A model generated the notes under the pieces. The model ran no database searches, had not been told where the DNA came from, and saw nothing but the letters and a program-made list of their open reading frames with translations. A program made the position numbers and the translations under genes. Below are positions 45,010-53,578 of a stretch of DNA of 64,000 nt, piece by piece (the stretch's first letter is position 1; the number at the start of each line of letters is the position of its first letter). The stretch is from Oscillospiraceae bacterium (GTDB lineage Bacteria > Bacillota > Clostridia > Oscillospirales > Oscillospiraceae): NCBI GenBank assembly GCA_020025275.1, contig JAHHSI010000003.1, positions 1 through 64,000 on the forward strand, in the 5' to 3' direction.

Positions 45010-45789
45010 GTGACGAATGTTTTGCTGGAAAAGAAAGACCACATTGCAGTGGCAACGATCAATCGTCCCAAGGCCCTCAATGCCCTGAATTCTCAGGTGC
45101 TGGAGGATCTGAACGAGCTGGTGGAGCAGGTAAAGGCCGATGAGGACATCTATGCACTGGTCCTGACCGGCGCCGGGGAGAAGGCGTTCGTAGCCGGTGC
45201 TGATATCGGCGAGATGAGCAGCCTGACCAAGGCCGAGGGCGAGAGCTTCGGCAAGAAGGGCAACGATGTGTTCCGCAAGTTGGAGACGCTGCCGATCCCC
45301 ACCATTGCGGCCGTGAACGGGTTTGCTCTGGGCGGCGGCTGTGAGCTGGCCATGAGCTGCGATATCCGCCTGTGCGCCGACAGCGCCGTGTTTGGCCAGC
45401 CGGAGGCCGGTCTGGGCATCACCCCCGGTTTCGGCGGCACGCAGCGTCTGGCCCGTCTGGTCGGGCCCGGAATGGCGAAGCAGATGATCTATACCGCGAA
45501 GAACATCAAGGCGGACGAGGCACTGCGCATCGGTCTGGTGAACGCGATCTACCCAGTGGAAGAGCTGATGCCCGCGGCGGAGAAGATGGCAGCCACGATC
45601 GCAAAGAACGCTCCCATTGCCGTTCGCGCCTGCAAGAAGGCCATCAATGACGGCCTGCAGGTGGATATGGATCAGGCCATCGTCATCGAGGAGAAGCTGT
45701 TTGGCAGCTGCTTTGAGACCGCCGATCAGAAAGAGGGCATGAGCGCATTTTTGGAAAAGCGTAAGCACGAGCCCTATCAGAACAAGTAA
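45010..45789 (+). CDS. crt: Crotonase (3-hydroxybutyryl-CoA dehydratase)
   Basis: A 259-residue enoyl-CoA hydratase that dehydrates 3-hydroxybutyryl-CoA to crotonyl-CoA. The two catalytic glutamates are Glu112 in GGGCELAMSCD and Glu132 in PEAGLGITPG. GTG start at 45010, after GAAGGAGGCAAACCAAC. First gene of the butyrate operon; codon use is slightly less extreme than in the genes after it. Confidence 0.94.
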   Translation: MTNVLLEKKDHIAVATINRPKALNALNSQVLEDLNELVEQVKADEDIYALVLTGAGEKAFVAGADIGEMSSLTKAEGESFGKKGNDVFRKLETLPIPTIAAVNGFALGGGCELAMSCDIRLCADSAVFGQPEAGLGITPGFGGTQRLARLVGPGMAKQMIYTAKNIKADEALRIGLVNAIYPVEELMPAAEKMAATIAKNAPIAVRACKKAINDGLQVDMDQAIVIEEKLFGSCFETADQKEGMSAFLEKRKHEPYQNK

Positions 45790-45868
45790 TCCTTTTAGTT
45801 AATTAACAGGCCCCTCCGGTCTGATGATTAAAGTTTCGTATTTATATTTTATGTAGGAGGAACGAATC

Positions 45869-46705
45869 ATGAAAGTCGCAATTTTTGGTGCCGGTACTAT
45901 GGGCAGTGGTATTGCACAGGTATTCGCGTCCAAGGGCCATGTGGCCATGATGTACGCTTCCAGCGTGGCAAGCGCACAGCGTCATCGCGATAAGCTGGCT
46001 GCTTCTCTGGATAAGAGAGTTGCTAAGGGCAAGATGACTCAGGAAGCTGCCGACGATCTGATGAGCCGTGTTGTGGTGGAAGAGTTCGATGCCGCTGCCG
46101 ATGCCGATCTGGTCATCGAGTGCGTTGCCGAGAACATGGAGACCAAGAAGGACATTCTGGGCCGCCTGGATGCGATCTGCAAGGAGAGCACCATTTTTGC
46201 CACCAATACTTCTTCTCTGTCCATCACCGAGATGGCAGCTGGCCTGAAGCATCAGCTGGTCGGTATGCACTTCTTTAACCCCGTGCCCGCTATGAAGCTG
46301 GTCGAGGTCATCGCCGGTGCCAATACCCCCGCTGACCTGGTGGAGTACATCAAGAACCTGTCCATTGAGATCGGCAAGACTCCTGTTATTGTCAATGAGG
46401 CTCCCGGCTTCGTTGTCAACAAGATCCTGATCCCTTATTGCAACGAGGGCGTTTGCGTTCTGCAGGAAGGCGTTGCCTCCGCAGAAGATATCGATATTGC
46501 TATGCAGCTGGGTGCGAACCACCCCATGGGCCCCCTGCACCTGGGCGATCTGATCGGTTGGGATATCGTGCTGAACATCATGGATGTCCTGTACAACGAG
46601 ACTCACGACAGCAAGTATCGTGCAAACGTTCTGATTCGGAAGATGGTTCGCGCCGGCAAGCTCGGTATCAAGAGCGGCGAGGGCTTCTTCAACTATAAAA
46701 AGTAA
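45869..46705 (+). CDS. hbd: 3-hydroxybutyryl-CoA dehydrogenase
   Basis: A 278-residue NAD(P)H enzyme that reduces acetoacetyl-CoA to 3-hydroxybutyryl-CoA. The dinucleotide motif is GAGTMGSGIAQVFA (residues 6-19), and the catalytic His is in GMHFFNPVPAM. NEAPGFVVNKIL and NHPMGPLHLGDLIG complete the family pattern. It lies 79 bp after crt. In the lysine route acetoacetate becomes acetoacetyl-CoA through the CoA-transferase and enters here. Confidence 0.96.
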   Translation: MKVAIFGAGTMGSGIAQVFASKGHVAMMYASSVASAQRHRDKLAASLDKRVAKGKMTQEAADDLMSRVVVEEFDAAADADLVIECVAENMETKKDILGRLDAICKESTIFATNTSSLSITEMAAGLKHQLVGMHFFNPVPAMKLVEVIAGANTPADLVEYIKNLSIEIGKTPVIVNEAPGFVVNKILIPYCNEGVCVLQEGVASAEDIDIAMQLGANHPMGPLHLGDLIGWDIVLNIMDVLYNETHDSKYRANVLIRKMVRAGKLGIKSGEGFFNYKK

Positions 46706-46726
46706 TTCGGAAAAGGAGAAAAGAGT

Positions 46727-47869
46727 ATGGATTTCCATCTGACTAAGGAACAGCTGCTCGTTCGCAAGATGTATCGCGAATTCGCAGAGAACGAAGTAAA
46801 GCCCCTGGCCGCTGAAATCGATGAGGAAGAGCGTTTCCCCATGGAGACCGTCGAGAAGATGGCAAAGCTGGGCATGATGGGTATTTACTTCCCCAAGGAG
46901 TATGGCGGCGCCGGCGGCGATGTTCTGTCCTATGCTATGTGCGTGGAAGAGCTGGCTAAGGTTTGCGGCACGACGGCTGTTATTGTCTCGGCACATACCT
47001 CCCTGTGCTGCGCTCCCATCTTCGAACATGGTACCGAGGAGCAGAAGAAAAAGTATCTGCCCGACCTGTGCTCTGGTAAGAAGATCGGTGCTTTCGGCCT
47101 GACCGAGCCCAATGCCGGTACCGATGCTTCCGGCCAGCAGACCACTGCTGTTCTGGAGGGCGATCATTACGTCCTGAACGGCTCCAAGTGCTTTATCACC
47201 AACGGCAACGTCGCTGATACGTTCGTTGTGTTCGCTATGACGGATCCCTCCAAGGGGAACCACGGTATCTCCGCTTTCATCGTGGAGAAGGACTTCCCCG
47301 GCTTCTCTCAGGGTAAGCACGAGAAGAAGATGGGTATCCGCGGCAGCTCCACCTGCGACCTGATTTTCGAGGACTGCATCGTTCCTAAGGAGAACCTGCT
47401 GGGTAAGGAAGGCAAGGGCTTCAAGATCGCAATGCAGACGCTGGATGGCGGCCGTATCGGCATCGCTTCTCAGGCTCTGGGCCTGGGCGAAGGCGCTGTG
47501 GAAGAGGCCATCAAGTACACCAAGGAGCGTGTACAGTTCAAGAGAAGACTGTCTCAGTTCCAGAACACCCAGTTCCAGCTGGCTGATATGCACACCCGCA
47601 TGCAGGCGGCTCAGTTCCTGGTTTACTCCGCTGCCATGAAGAAGCAGAACCACGAGCCCTACAGCATGGACGCTGCTATGGCCAAGCTGTTTGCTGCTGA
47701 GGCTGCCTCCGATGTGACCCGCCGCGCCGTTCAGCTGTTCGGCGGTTACGGCTATACCCGTGAGTATCCTGTGGAGCGCATGATGCGTGATGCCAAGATC
47801 ACCGAGATCTATGAGGGTACTTCTGAGGTACAGCGCATGGTCATTTCCAGCAACCTGGGTGTTAAGTAA
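46727..47869 (+). CDS. bcd: Butyryl-CoA dehydrogenase
   Basis: A 380-residue FAD enzyme of the short-chain acyl-CoA dehydrogenase type, reducing crotonyl-CoA to butyryl-CoA. GAFGLTEPNAGTD binds FAD and the catalytic base Glu363 is in IYEGTSEVQRM. In Clostridia it works with EtfAB to bifurcate electrons from NADH to crotonyl-CoA and ferredoxin. AAAGGAGAAAAGAGT precedes the ATG. Confidence 0.95.
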   Translation: MDFHLTKEQLLVRKMYREFAENEVKPLAAEIDEEERFPMETVEKMAKLGMMGIYFPKEYGGAGGDVLSYAMCVEELAKVCGTTAVIVSAHTSLCCAPIFEHGTEEQKKKYLPDLCSGKKIGAFGLTEPNAGTDASGQQTTAVLEGDHYVLNGSKCFITNGNVADTFVVFAMTDPSKGNHGISAFIVEKDFPGFSQGKHEKKMGIRGSSTCDLIFEDCIVPKENLLGKEGKGFKIAMQTLDGGRIGIASQALGLGEGAVEEAIKYTKERVQFKRRLSQFQNTQFQLADMHTRMQAAQFLVYSAAMKKQNHEPYSMDAAMAKLFAAEAASDVTRRAVQLFGGYGYTREYPVERMMRDAKITEIYEGTSEVQRMVISSNLGVK

Positions 47870-47889
47870 TTGAGGAGGTAAAAGGTAAA

Positions 47890-48690
47890 ATGAAAATTTT
47901 AGTAACTGTTAAGCAGGTTCCCGATACCTCCGGAAAGGTGGCCGTGAACCCCGATGGTACTCTGGATCGTGCTTCCATGCAGACCATTATCAACCCCGAT
48001 GACCTGAACGCCGTCGAAGCTGCTCTGGCACTGAAGGATGAGCTGGGCTGCAAGGTCGTAGCTTTCACCATGGGTCCCCCTCCTGCTGAGGGTATGCTGC
48101 GTGAGCTGATGGCTATGGGCGTGGACGAGGGCGTGCTGGTGACCGCTCGCGAGTTCGGTGGTTCCGATACGTATGCAACTTCTCAGATCCTGGCTGCTGC
48201 CATCGACACCTACGGTGTTGAGGATGACGACCTGATTCTGGCCGGCCGTCAGGCAATCGATGGCGATACCGCACAGGTTGGTCCTCAGATCGCTGAGAAG
48301 CTGCACCTGCCTCAGGTCTCCTATGCTGGCGAGATCAAGATGGAAGGCAACACCCTGACCGTCAAGCGTATGCTGGAAGACGGTTACATGACCGTGAAGG
48401 TCCAGACCCCCTGCATGATCACCTGCATCAAGGAGCTGAACACGCCTCGTTATCTGTCCGTTGGCGGCGCTTTTGATGCATACTCCAAGCCCCTGACCAT
48501 CATGGACTACCCCGCACTGAAGGATCATGCTCTGATCGATGCCACCACCATCGGCCTGAAGGGTTCTCCCACCAACATTTATAAGTCTTTCACTCCTCCT
48601 CAGAAGGGTGTTGGCATGATGCTGGAAGGCGACGGCAAGGAAACAACCGACAAGCTGGCCGGCATCCTGGCTGCCAAGCACATCATCTGA
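47890..48690 (+). CDS. etfB: Electron transfer flavoprotein subunit beta
   Basis: A 266-residue beta subunit (MKILVTVKQVPDTSG start, LAGRQAIDGDTAQVGP and LPQVSYAG blocks). It binds the bifurcating FAD with Bcd and EtfA. Strong codon bias and a short gap to bcd indicate coordinated high expression. Confidence 0.95.
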   Translation: MKILVTVKQVPDTSGKVAVNPDGTLDRASMQTIINPDDLNAVEAALALKDELGCKVVAFTMGPPPAEGMLRELMAMGVDEGVLVTAREFGGSDTYATSQILAAAIDTYGVEDDDLILAGRQAIDGDTAQVGPQIAEKLHLPQVSYAGEIKMEGNTLTVKRMLEDGYMTVKVQTPCMITCIKELNTPRYLSVGGAFDAYSKPLTIMDYPALKDHALIDATTIGLKGSPTNIYKSFTPPQKGVGMMLEGDGKETTDKLAGILAAKHII

Positions 48691-48709
48691 TTGAAAGGAG
48701 TTACGAATT

Positions 48710-49825
48710 ATGGCTTTTAATAGTGCTGATATCGCTGCCTTCAAAAACGTTTGGGTTTTCTGCGAGCAGCGTCAGGGCGAGATGATGCCCACTACTTTTG
48801 AACTGATCTCCGAGGGTCGTAAGCTGGCCGATGAGCTGGGCGTTCAGCTCTGCGGTGTTCTGCTGGGCGATAACGTTGACGGTATCGCTAAGGAACTGGG
48901 CGGCTATGGCGCCGATAAGGTGTACGTATACAACAGCCCCCTGCTGAAGGACTACACCACCGATGCCTATACCAAGGTAATCGCCGATGCTGTTGAAGAG
49001 TTCAAGCCTGAGGTGCTGCTGTTTGGTGCATCCAACATTGGCCGTGATCTGGCTCCTCGCTGCGCCGGCCGTCTGCACACCGGTCTGTGCGCAGACTGCA
49101 CCCATCTGGATATCGACCTGGAAGGCTACAAGAACTTCCTGCGCACCGGTTCCGCCATGGATGTGGACAACATGAACTTCGAGACCAAGCTGTTCGACGT
49201 GAACACCAACCTGAAGATGACCCGTCCTGCTTTCGGCGGTCACCTGATGGCTACCATCGTTTGCCCTCGTTTCCGTCCTGCTATGGCTACGGTTCGTCCC
49301 GGTGTTATGAAGAAGCGCGACTTCGATGCTGCCAAGGCAGAGAGTGTTGAGGTTCTGCATCCCGAGTTCACACTGACCGCTGAGGATGTGAAGACCGAGG
49401 TTGTCGAGATCGTTAAGGCTGCCAAGAAGATGGTTGACCTGATCGGTGCTGACTTCATCGTTTCCGTCGGCCGTGGTATCAGCAAAGACGTTGAGAAGGG
49501 CATTGCTCTGGCTCAGGAGCTGGCTGATGTTCTGGGTGGCGTTGTCGGTTCTTCCCGTGCCTGCGTTGATGCTGGCTGGATTTCTGCCGATCATCAGGTT
49601 GGCCAGACCGGTAAGACCGTTCACCCCAAGGTATACATTGCTCTGGGTATCTCCGGTGCTATCCAGCACAAGGCTGGTATGCAGGATTCCGAGTGCATCA
49701 TTGCCGTGAACAAGAACGCTACCGCTCCTATCTTCGAGGTGGCTGATTACGGTATCACCGGCGACCTGTTCAAGGTGGTTCCTCAGCTGATCGAGTCCAT
49801 CAAGGCTGCAAAGGCTGCGATGTAA
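48710..49825 (+). CDS. etfA: Electron transfer flavoprotein subunit alpha
   Basis: A 371-residue alpha subunit with the C-terminal FAD domain; GSSRACVDAGWISADHQVGQTG and YIALGISGAIQHKAGM (quoted in part: VDAGWISADHQVGQTG, ALGISGAIQHKAG) are the FAD-binding segments. The longer N-terminal part is seen in clostridial butyrate EtfA. Arg codons are almost only CGT/CGC, Lys almost only AAG. Last gene before the terminator; no thiolase follows. Confidence 0.95.
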   Translation: MAFNSADIAAFKNVWVFCEQRQGEMMPTTFELISEGRKLADELGVQLCGVLLGDNVDGIAKELGGYGADKVYVYNSPLLKDYTTDAYTKVIADAVEEFKPEVLLFGASNIGRDLAPRCAGRLHTGLCADCTHLDIDLEGYKNFLRTGSAMDVDNMNFETKLFDVNTNLKMTRPAFGGHLMATIVCPRFRPAMATVRPGVMKKRDFDAAKAESVEVLHPEFTLTAEDVKTEVVEIVKAAKKMVDLIGADFIVSVGRGISKDVEKGIALAQELADVLGGVVGSSRACVDAGWISADHQVGQTGKTVHPKVYIALGISGAIQHKAGMQDSECIIAVNKNATAPIFEVADYGITGDLFKVVPQLIESIKAAKAAM

Positions 49826-49845
49826 GTGCTTGCTCACTGACATAG

Positions 49846-49881
49846 TAAAAAGGCTGTCCCGCTTTGGGACAGCCTTTTTTT
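49846..49881 (+). terminator. Terminator of the butyrate operon
   Basis: Stem AAAAAGGCTGTCCC (49847-49860) with GGGACAGCCTTTTT (49866-49879), seven T residues. Confidence 0.92.
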
Positions 49882-49989
49882 GTAAACTGATTGTCAATGA
49901 AGGGGAAATGAGCGATGGTGCTGAAGTGTCGGGAGCAGACCGGCATTGCCTGTCGGCGACAGCGGACACCTCCTCTGCTTCCAATCAGG

Positions 49990-50026
49990 AACGAGAAAAC
50001 GCAGCGGCTTTTTTAGTCGCTGCGTT
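49990..50026 (-). terminator. Terminator of the YwlG-like gene
   Basis: Stem AACGCAGCG with CGCTGCGTT (49997-50005 and 50017-50025) and a T-rich tail on the minus strand. Confidence 0.6.
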
Positions 50027-50041
50027 CCTGCGTTGTATTGC

Positions 50042-50641
50042 TCAAAATTCCGGATAGCCATCTTTTAAGGCGTTGTCATAATCAGCACGTTCTCCACCGA
50101 TGAACTTGGGACGGACACGGGCGGCCAGTAAAAGCGCCTGCCCAATGTGATCCTGTGCCAAGCGAACCGGTACGGCAACCTTTTTCAGATGCATACCAAT
50201 CAGTGTACCGCCGATGTCCAACCCGGCATCGGCCTTCAGCTCCTCCACGGCAACCGGATGCTTGAAGTGGCCGTAGGCAGCAGTGGCAAAGGAGCCGCCA
50301 GCCTTGGGCTGCGGAACCACGTTGACGATCTCGGCATAGGGGACCGCTTCGTGCTCCACGATCAGAGCTCGGTTCAGGTGCTCACAGCACTGGGCAGCCA
50401 TATAGATGCCCCGCGGGCCAAAGACACGGTGGAGACCATCAAAAATTGCCTGCCCCACCTCCGGAGTCGACCAACTGCCCACACGCCGGCCCACGACCTC
50501 GCTGCTGCTGCAGCCGATGACAACGATCTGTCCTTGATGAAGTTTGGCAGCCTCCACCAGCTGCTCAGCTGCCGCAGCTGCATCTGTGCGGATCGTCTCA
50601 AGAATTGCGGTGCTCTCTGCATCATGAATCGTTCCAGCCAT
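50042..50641 (-). CDS. YwlG family protein (UPF0340/TIGR01440)
   Basis: A 199-residue conserved protein of the YwlG type. Family markers are VVIGCSSSEVVG (residues about 40-51), FGPRGIYMAAQCCEHLNRALIVE and VNVVPQPKAGGSFATAAY. The GCSSSE and CCEHLNRAL blocks look like a catalytic or metal site but the reaction is unknown. Start at 50641 after GAAAGGAATGG. Monocistronic with its own terminator. Confidence 0.88.
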   Translation of the reverse strand: MAGTIHDAESTAILETIRTDAAAAAEQLVEAAKLHQGQIVVIGCSSSEVVGRRVGSWSTPEVGQAIFDGLHRVFGPRGIYMAAQCCEHLNRALIVEHEAVPYAEIVNVVPQPKAGGSFATAAYGHFKHPVAVEELKADAGLDIGGTLIGMHLKKVAVPVRLAQDHIGQALLLAARVRPKFIGGERADYDNALKDGYPEF

Positions 50642-50721
50642 GCGTTATACCATTCCTTTCAAAAAGTGCTACAGAAGGAGCGGTGAACCACTCCTTCTGT
50701 TATCATAGCATATGTCATTTT

Positions 50722-51231
50722 TTAAATCAACTTCTGATCCAGCTTTGTGCTGCGGATGATGGCCATCAAAGCGATACCGATCAGGAGACCGGCGACGCCC
50801 TGCACGCAGTTGCCGGGGATGCCGGCGGCGGCTCCCATAAAGCCATAGCCGCAGACGGTGGATTCATAGAGATAATATCCGCCGACCATCAGGGCTTCGC
50901 CGGCAAGAGCGCTGATGGGCAGGGCGATCTTCGATTGATGAAGCGCGCCATAGAGAAGTGCGGCCACCAGAGCCATCAGGCCCTTGATCAGGAAGGTGCC
51001 GGGGACGTATTGAAAATACCCGCCCAGCAGATCCACCAGCATGGAACCGATGCCGCCGGCGGCAAAGCCGTACCACGGACCCAGCAGCCATCCGGCCAGT
51101 AGAACGAAACAATCCCCCAGATTGAGATAGCCGTTGGTCGGGGTGGGGATCTTGATGACCATGGTGGCCACAAACACCAGTGCCGCCATGAGCGCCGCCA
51201 TGACCAACTTGCGAAGATTCTTATTTTGCAT
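50722..51231 (-). CDS. ECF transporter S component (possible B6 vitamer transporter)
   Basis: A 169-residue, six-helix membrane protein of the ECF S-component type: the N-terminal AALMAALVFVATMV helix, the PTPTNGYLNLGD motif before TM2, and GSMLVDLLGGYFQYVPGTFLIKG in part (VDLLGGYFQYVPGT) are typical. The energising EcfA/EcfT genes are not in this window, so it uses a shared module. It is divergent from a PdxR-like regulator gene, and a palindrome lies between, so pyridoxal, pyridoxine or HMP are the likely substrates. Substrate by context only. Confidence 0.82.
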   Translation of the reverse strand: MQNKNLRKLVMAALMAALVFVATMVIKIPTPTNGYLNLGDCFVLLAGWLLGPWYGFAAGGIGSMLVDLLGGYFQYVPGTFLIKGLMALVAALLYGALHQSKIALPISALAGEALMVGGYYLYESTVCGYGFMGAAAGIPGNCVQGVAGLLIGIALMAIIRSTKLDQKLI

Positions 51232-51278
51232 ACGAAAACACTCCTTGTCTTTTCTTCATATCTGTATTATAGTTGGAA

Positions 51279-51324
51279 CTGGTATTAAAGAAATAACCAT
51301 ATAGATGATAAATGTTAATACCAG
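51279..51324. promoter_or_regulatory. Operator palindrome between ECF gene and PdxR-like gene
   Basis: Ten-bp arms CTGGTATTAA (51279-51288) and TTAATACCAG (51315-51324), 26 bp apart, centred between the divergent genes. The ECF gene's TATAAT (minus strand, about 51269-51264) lies next to the first arm. A likely binding site of the neighbouring MocR-type regulator. Confidence 0.65.
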
Positions 51325-51337
51325 ATGGAGGGGCGTT

Positions 51338-52747
51338 ATGCTGACCTACACATTTGAAAAAGGCGGCGGCATCAGTCTTTATGAGCAGCTGTACCGCCAT
51401 ATTCGGGAGGATATTCTGTCCGGAAGGCTCCATTCCGGAGAGAAGCTGCCCTCAAAACGGATGTTGGCCAGCCATCTGGAGGTCAGTGTGATCACGGTGC
51501 GCAACGCCTATGAGCAGCTGATGGCAGAGGGGTATATCTATGGTGTGGAGAAGAAGGGCTACTATGTCAGCACGTTGGAGCAGCCGCTGCGCAGCTCATC
51601 TTCACCGATGGTGCAGATGGCCGAGCCCGTTAAGACCTATCAGCTGGATTTGGTGACCAACTCGATTTCAGCCGAGTATTTCCCGTTTACGGTTTGGGCG
51701 CGGATGATGCGACAGACGATCCTGGAGCAGGATAAGAAGCTGCTGGTCCCACCGCCGTACAATGGGGCGGAGCTGCTGCGCCAAGCGATTGCACAGGACC
51801 TGCAGCAATTCCGGGGTATGACGGTGGACCCGGAGCAGATCATCGTGGGCGCCGGTGGTGAAGTGCTGTACCATCTGCTGGTGCAGCTGCTGGGGCGGGA
51901 CCGGTGTTATGCCGTGGAAGATCCGGGATATCGTAAAATCGGACAGATCTACGAGAGTGCCGGGGTCCAGCTGCGCCGTATCCGACTGGACGATGCCGGC
52001 CTATCTGTGGAGGCGCTGCGTGGCAGCGATGCCGATGTGGTACATATTTCGCCGTCACACCACTATCCCACCGGCATCGTGATGCCGATCACCCGGCGGC
52101 AGGAGCTGCTGCGCTGGGCCGGCGAAAAAGAGGGGCGCTATATTTTAGAGGACGAGTACGACAGCGAATTCCGCTTTGTGGGGCGCCCCATCCCCACGCT
52201 GTTTTCCTCTGATGAGCATCAGCACGTTATTTATATGAATACGTTTTCCAAGACCATCGCTCCGTCGATCCGTATCAGCTATATGATCCTGCCGCCGCAC
52301 TTGCTGACGGCATATCGGGAGAAATTGGGGTTTTACGCCTGCACGGTGTCCAGTTTTGAGCAGTATACGCTGGCGGCCTTCATGATGCAGGGGCGGTATG
52401 AACAGCACATCAACCGGATGCGCAACCGCTACCGGCAAAAGAGGGATGCGGTCATTCAGATCATCTGCCAGGGACCCCTGGCAGGTCGGGTGGAAATCAT
52501 GGAGCAGGATGCGGGACTGCATTTCCTCATGCGTCTGGATACACGGCTGCCGGATGGGCGATTGAAAGAACAAGCGGCAGCGCGTGGCGTGCGTTTGGCT
52601 ATGCTCTCGGACTACTACCGCTGTGCCGCCGATGCGCCGGAGCACGTGGTGGTGGTCAATTATTCCGGAATCGAGCCGGAGCATCTGCGGTTGGGAATGG
52701 AACAATTAGCAGAAATTTTGGAGGGGTCATCATGTACGACGAATTGA
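51338..52747 (+). CDS. MocR/PdxR-type transcriptional regulator with aminotransferase domain
   Basis: A 469-residue protein with an N-terminal GntR winged helix-turn-helix (ISLYEQLYRHIREDILSG ... LPSKRMLASHLEVS) and a C-terminal class I aminotransferase-like domain. The PLP lysine is in MNTFSKTIAPSIRIS. Regulators of this class sense PLP and control vitamin B6 genes. The ATG at 51338 has GGAGGGG upstream. The 3' end overlaps greA-like by 16 bp, so the two are cotranscribed. Confidence 0.9.
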   Translation: MLTYTFEKGGGISLYEQLYRHIREDILSGRLHSGEKLPSKRMLASHLEVSVITVRNAYEQLMAEGYIYGVEKKGYYVSTLEQPLRSSSSPMVQMAEPVKTYQLDLVTNSISAEYFPFTVWARMMRQTILEQDKKLLVPPPYNGAELLRQAIAQDLQQFRGMTVDPEQIIVGAGGEVLYHLLVQLLGRDRCYAVEDPGYRKIGQIYESAGVQLRRIRLDDAGLSVEALRGSDADVVHISPSHHYPTGIVMPITRRQELLRWAGEKEGRYILEDEYDSEFRFVGRPIPTLFSSDEHQHVIYMNTFSKTIAPSIRISYMILPPHLLTAYREKLGFYACTVSSFEQYTLAAFMMQGRYEQHINRMRNRYRQKRDAVIQIICQGPLAGRVEIMEQDAGLHFLMRLDTRLPDGRLKEQAAARGVRLAMLSDYYRCAADAPEHVVVVNYSGIEPEHLRLGMEQLAEILEGSSCTTN

Positions 52748-53235
52748 CGAAAAGTGACTTGAAGAAAATGCAGGAAGAGATCGACTACCGGGTACAGCAG
52801 CTCCGGCCTAAGCTGATCGAGGATGTGCAGACAGCACGTGCCTTCGGAGATTTAAGTGAGAACTTCGAGTATAAGTGCGCCAAGCAGGAGAAAAATCGCA
52901 ACGACAGCCGCATCCGCTACCTTCAGCGCATGATCAAGACGGCCCATGTCATCGACGATCGCTCGGCGGAGGATACCGTGGGGCTGTATGATTCGGTGGA
53001 GATCCTGATGGAGAACACGGGGAAAAAACGGACGATCCGTCTGGTGACCACACTGCGTCAGGATGCACTCAAGGGACTGATCAGCAAGGAATCCCCGGTG
53101 GGACAGGCGGTGATGGGACACCGGGCGGGTGATCGTGTCCATGTGGATATGGGCGGCGGCCGCGGCTATTGGGTGAAGATCTTAGCCATTGAAAAAGGGA
53201 GCGACGACGACTCCATTCCCATCGGTTCATTTTAA
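52732..53235 (+). CDS. GreA/GreB family transcript cleavage factor
   Basis: A 167-residue Gre factor with the N-terminal coiled coil carrying the catalytic acidic tip GDLSEN (Asp40, Glu43), and the C-terminal domain with SPVGQAVMGHRAGDRV. It restarts stalled RNA polymerase by RNA cleavage. Its start lies inside the end of the PdxR-like gene. This is a less standard copy, since most Firmicutes GreA begins nearer and has a KxxL-rich N-terminus; another greA may exist elsewhere. Confidence 0.88.
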   Translation: MYDELTKSDLKKMQEEIDYRVQQLRPKLIEDVQTARAFGDLSENFEYKCAKQEKNRNDSRIRYLQRMIKTAHVIDDRSAEDTVGLYDSVEILMENTGKKRTIRLVTTLRQDALKGLISKESPVGQAVMGHRAGDRVHVDMGGGRGYWVKILAIEKGSDDDSIPIGSF

Positions 53236-53260
53236 AGGAGCGTGCAGCAGGAGCACGGAC

Positions 53261-53578
53261 GTGTTCTGCCAGTGCTGTGGTACGCTGCTGCGGGAAACAT
53301 ACTTCCGTCGGACGCCGGACGACAGTTACAGCGTGGACGACGATCAATGGTGTGATGCAGACGGAACGCCTGCCAAGAAAACACGGTGGGAGCTGACAGC
53401 GCTTCTGGTGGCTATGGTGTCGGGGCCGTGGCCGTGGGAGAAGATCCGCATATATCAAAAAAGCAGGGTGGATCCATGGGGGATCCACCCTGCTTTTGCT
53501 GTTTGGCATTGGGGCCGTATTCATGTTATCCTGTGCCTTCAGCGTGTTTTCAAAAGCTCGTCAAAGCCCATAATATAG
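53261..53578 (+). CDS. Doubtful small ORF with Cys-rich start
   Basis: A GTG at 53261 with AGGAGCACGGAC upstream opens a frame beginning VFCQCCGTLLRE, which resembles a zinc-ribbon start, followed by an acidic stretch (SVDDDQWCDAD). However, the frame runs through a strong terminator hairpin at 53462-53494 before its stop, so a real gene would have to end earlier or be frameshifted. I keep it only as a candidate. Confidence 0.25.
   Translation: MFCQCCGTLLRETYFRRTPDDSYSVDDDQWCDADGTPAKKTRWELTALLVAMVSGPWPWEKIRIYQKSRVDPWGIHPAFAVWHWGRIHVILCLQRVFKSSSKPII
53456..53500. terminator. Bidirectional terminator between greA-like and HAD genes
   Basis: Fourteen-bp stem (53462-53475 with 53481-53494), A run before and T-rich after. 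Confidence 0.85.

Noticed and set aside
49911..50057. Small plus-strand frame beginning MSDGAEV after etfA
   Set aside because: It has a weak GAAGGGG site but runs through the terminator of the convergent YwlG-like gene and has no conserved features.
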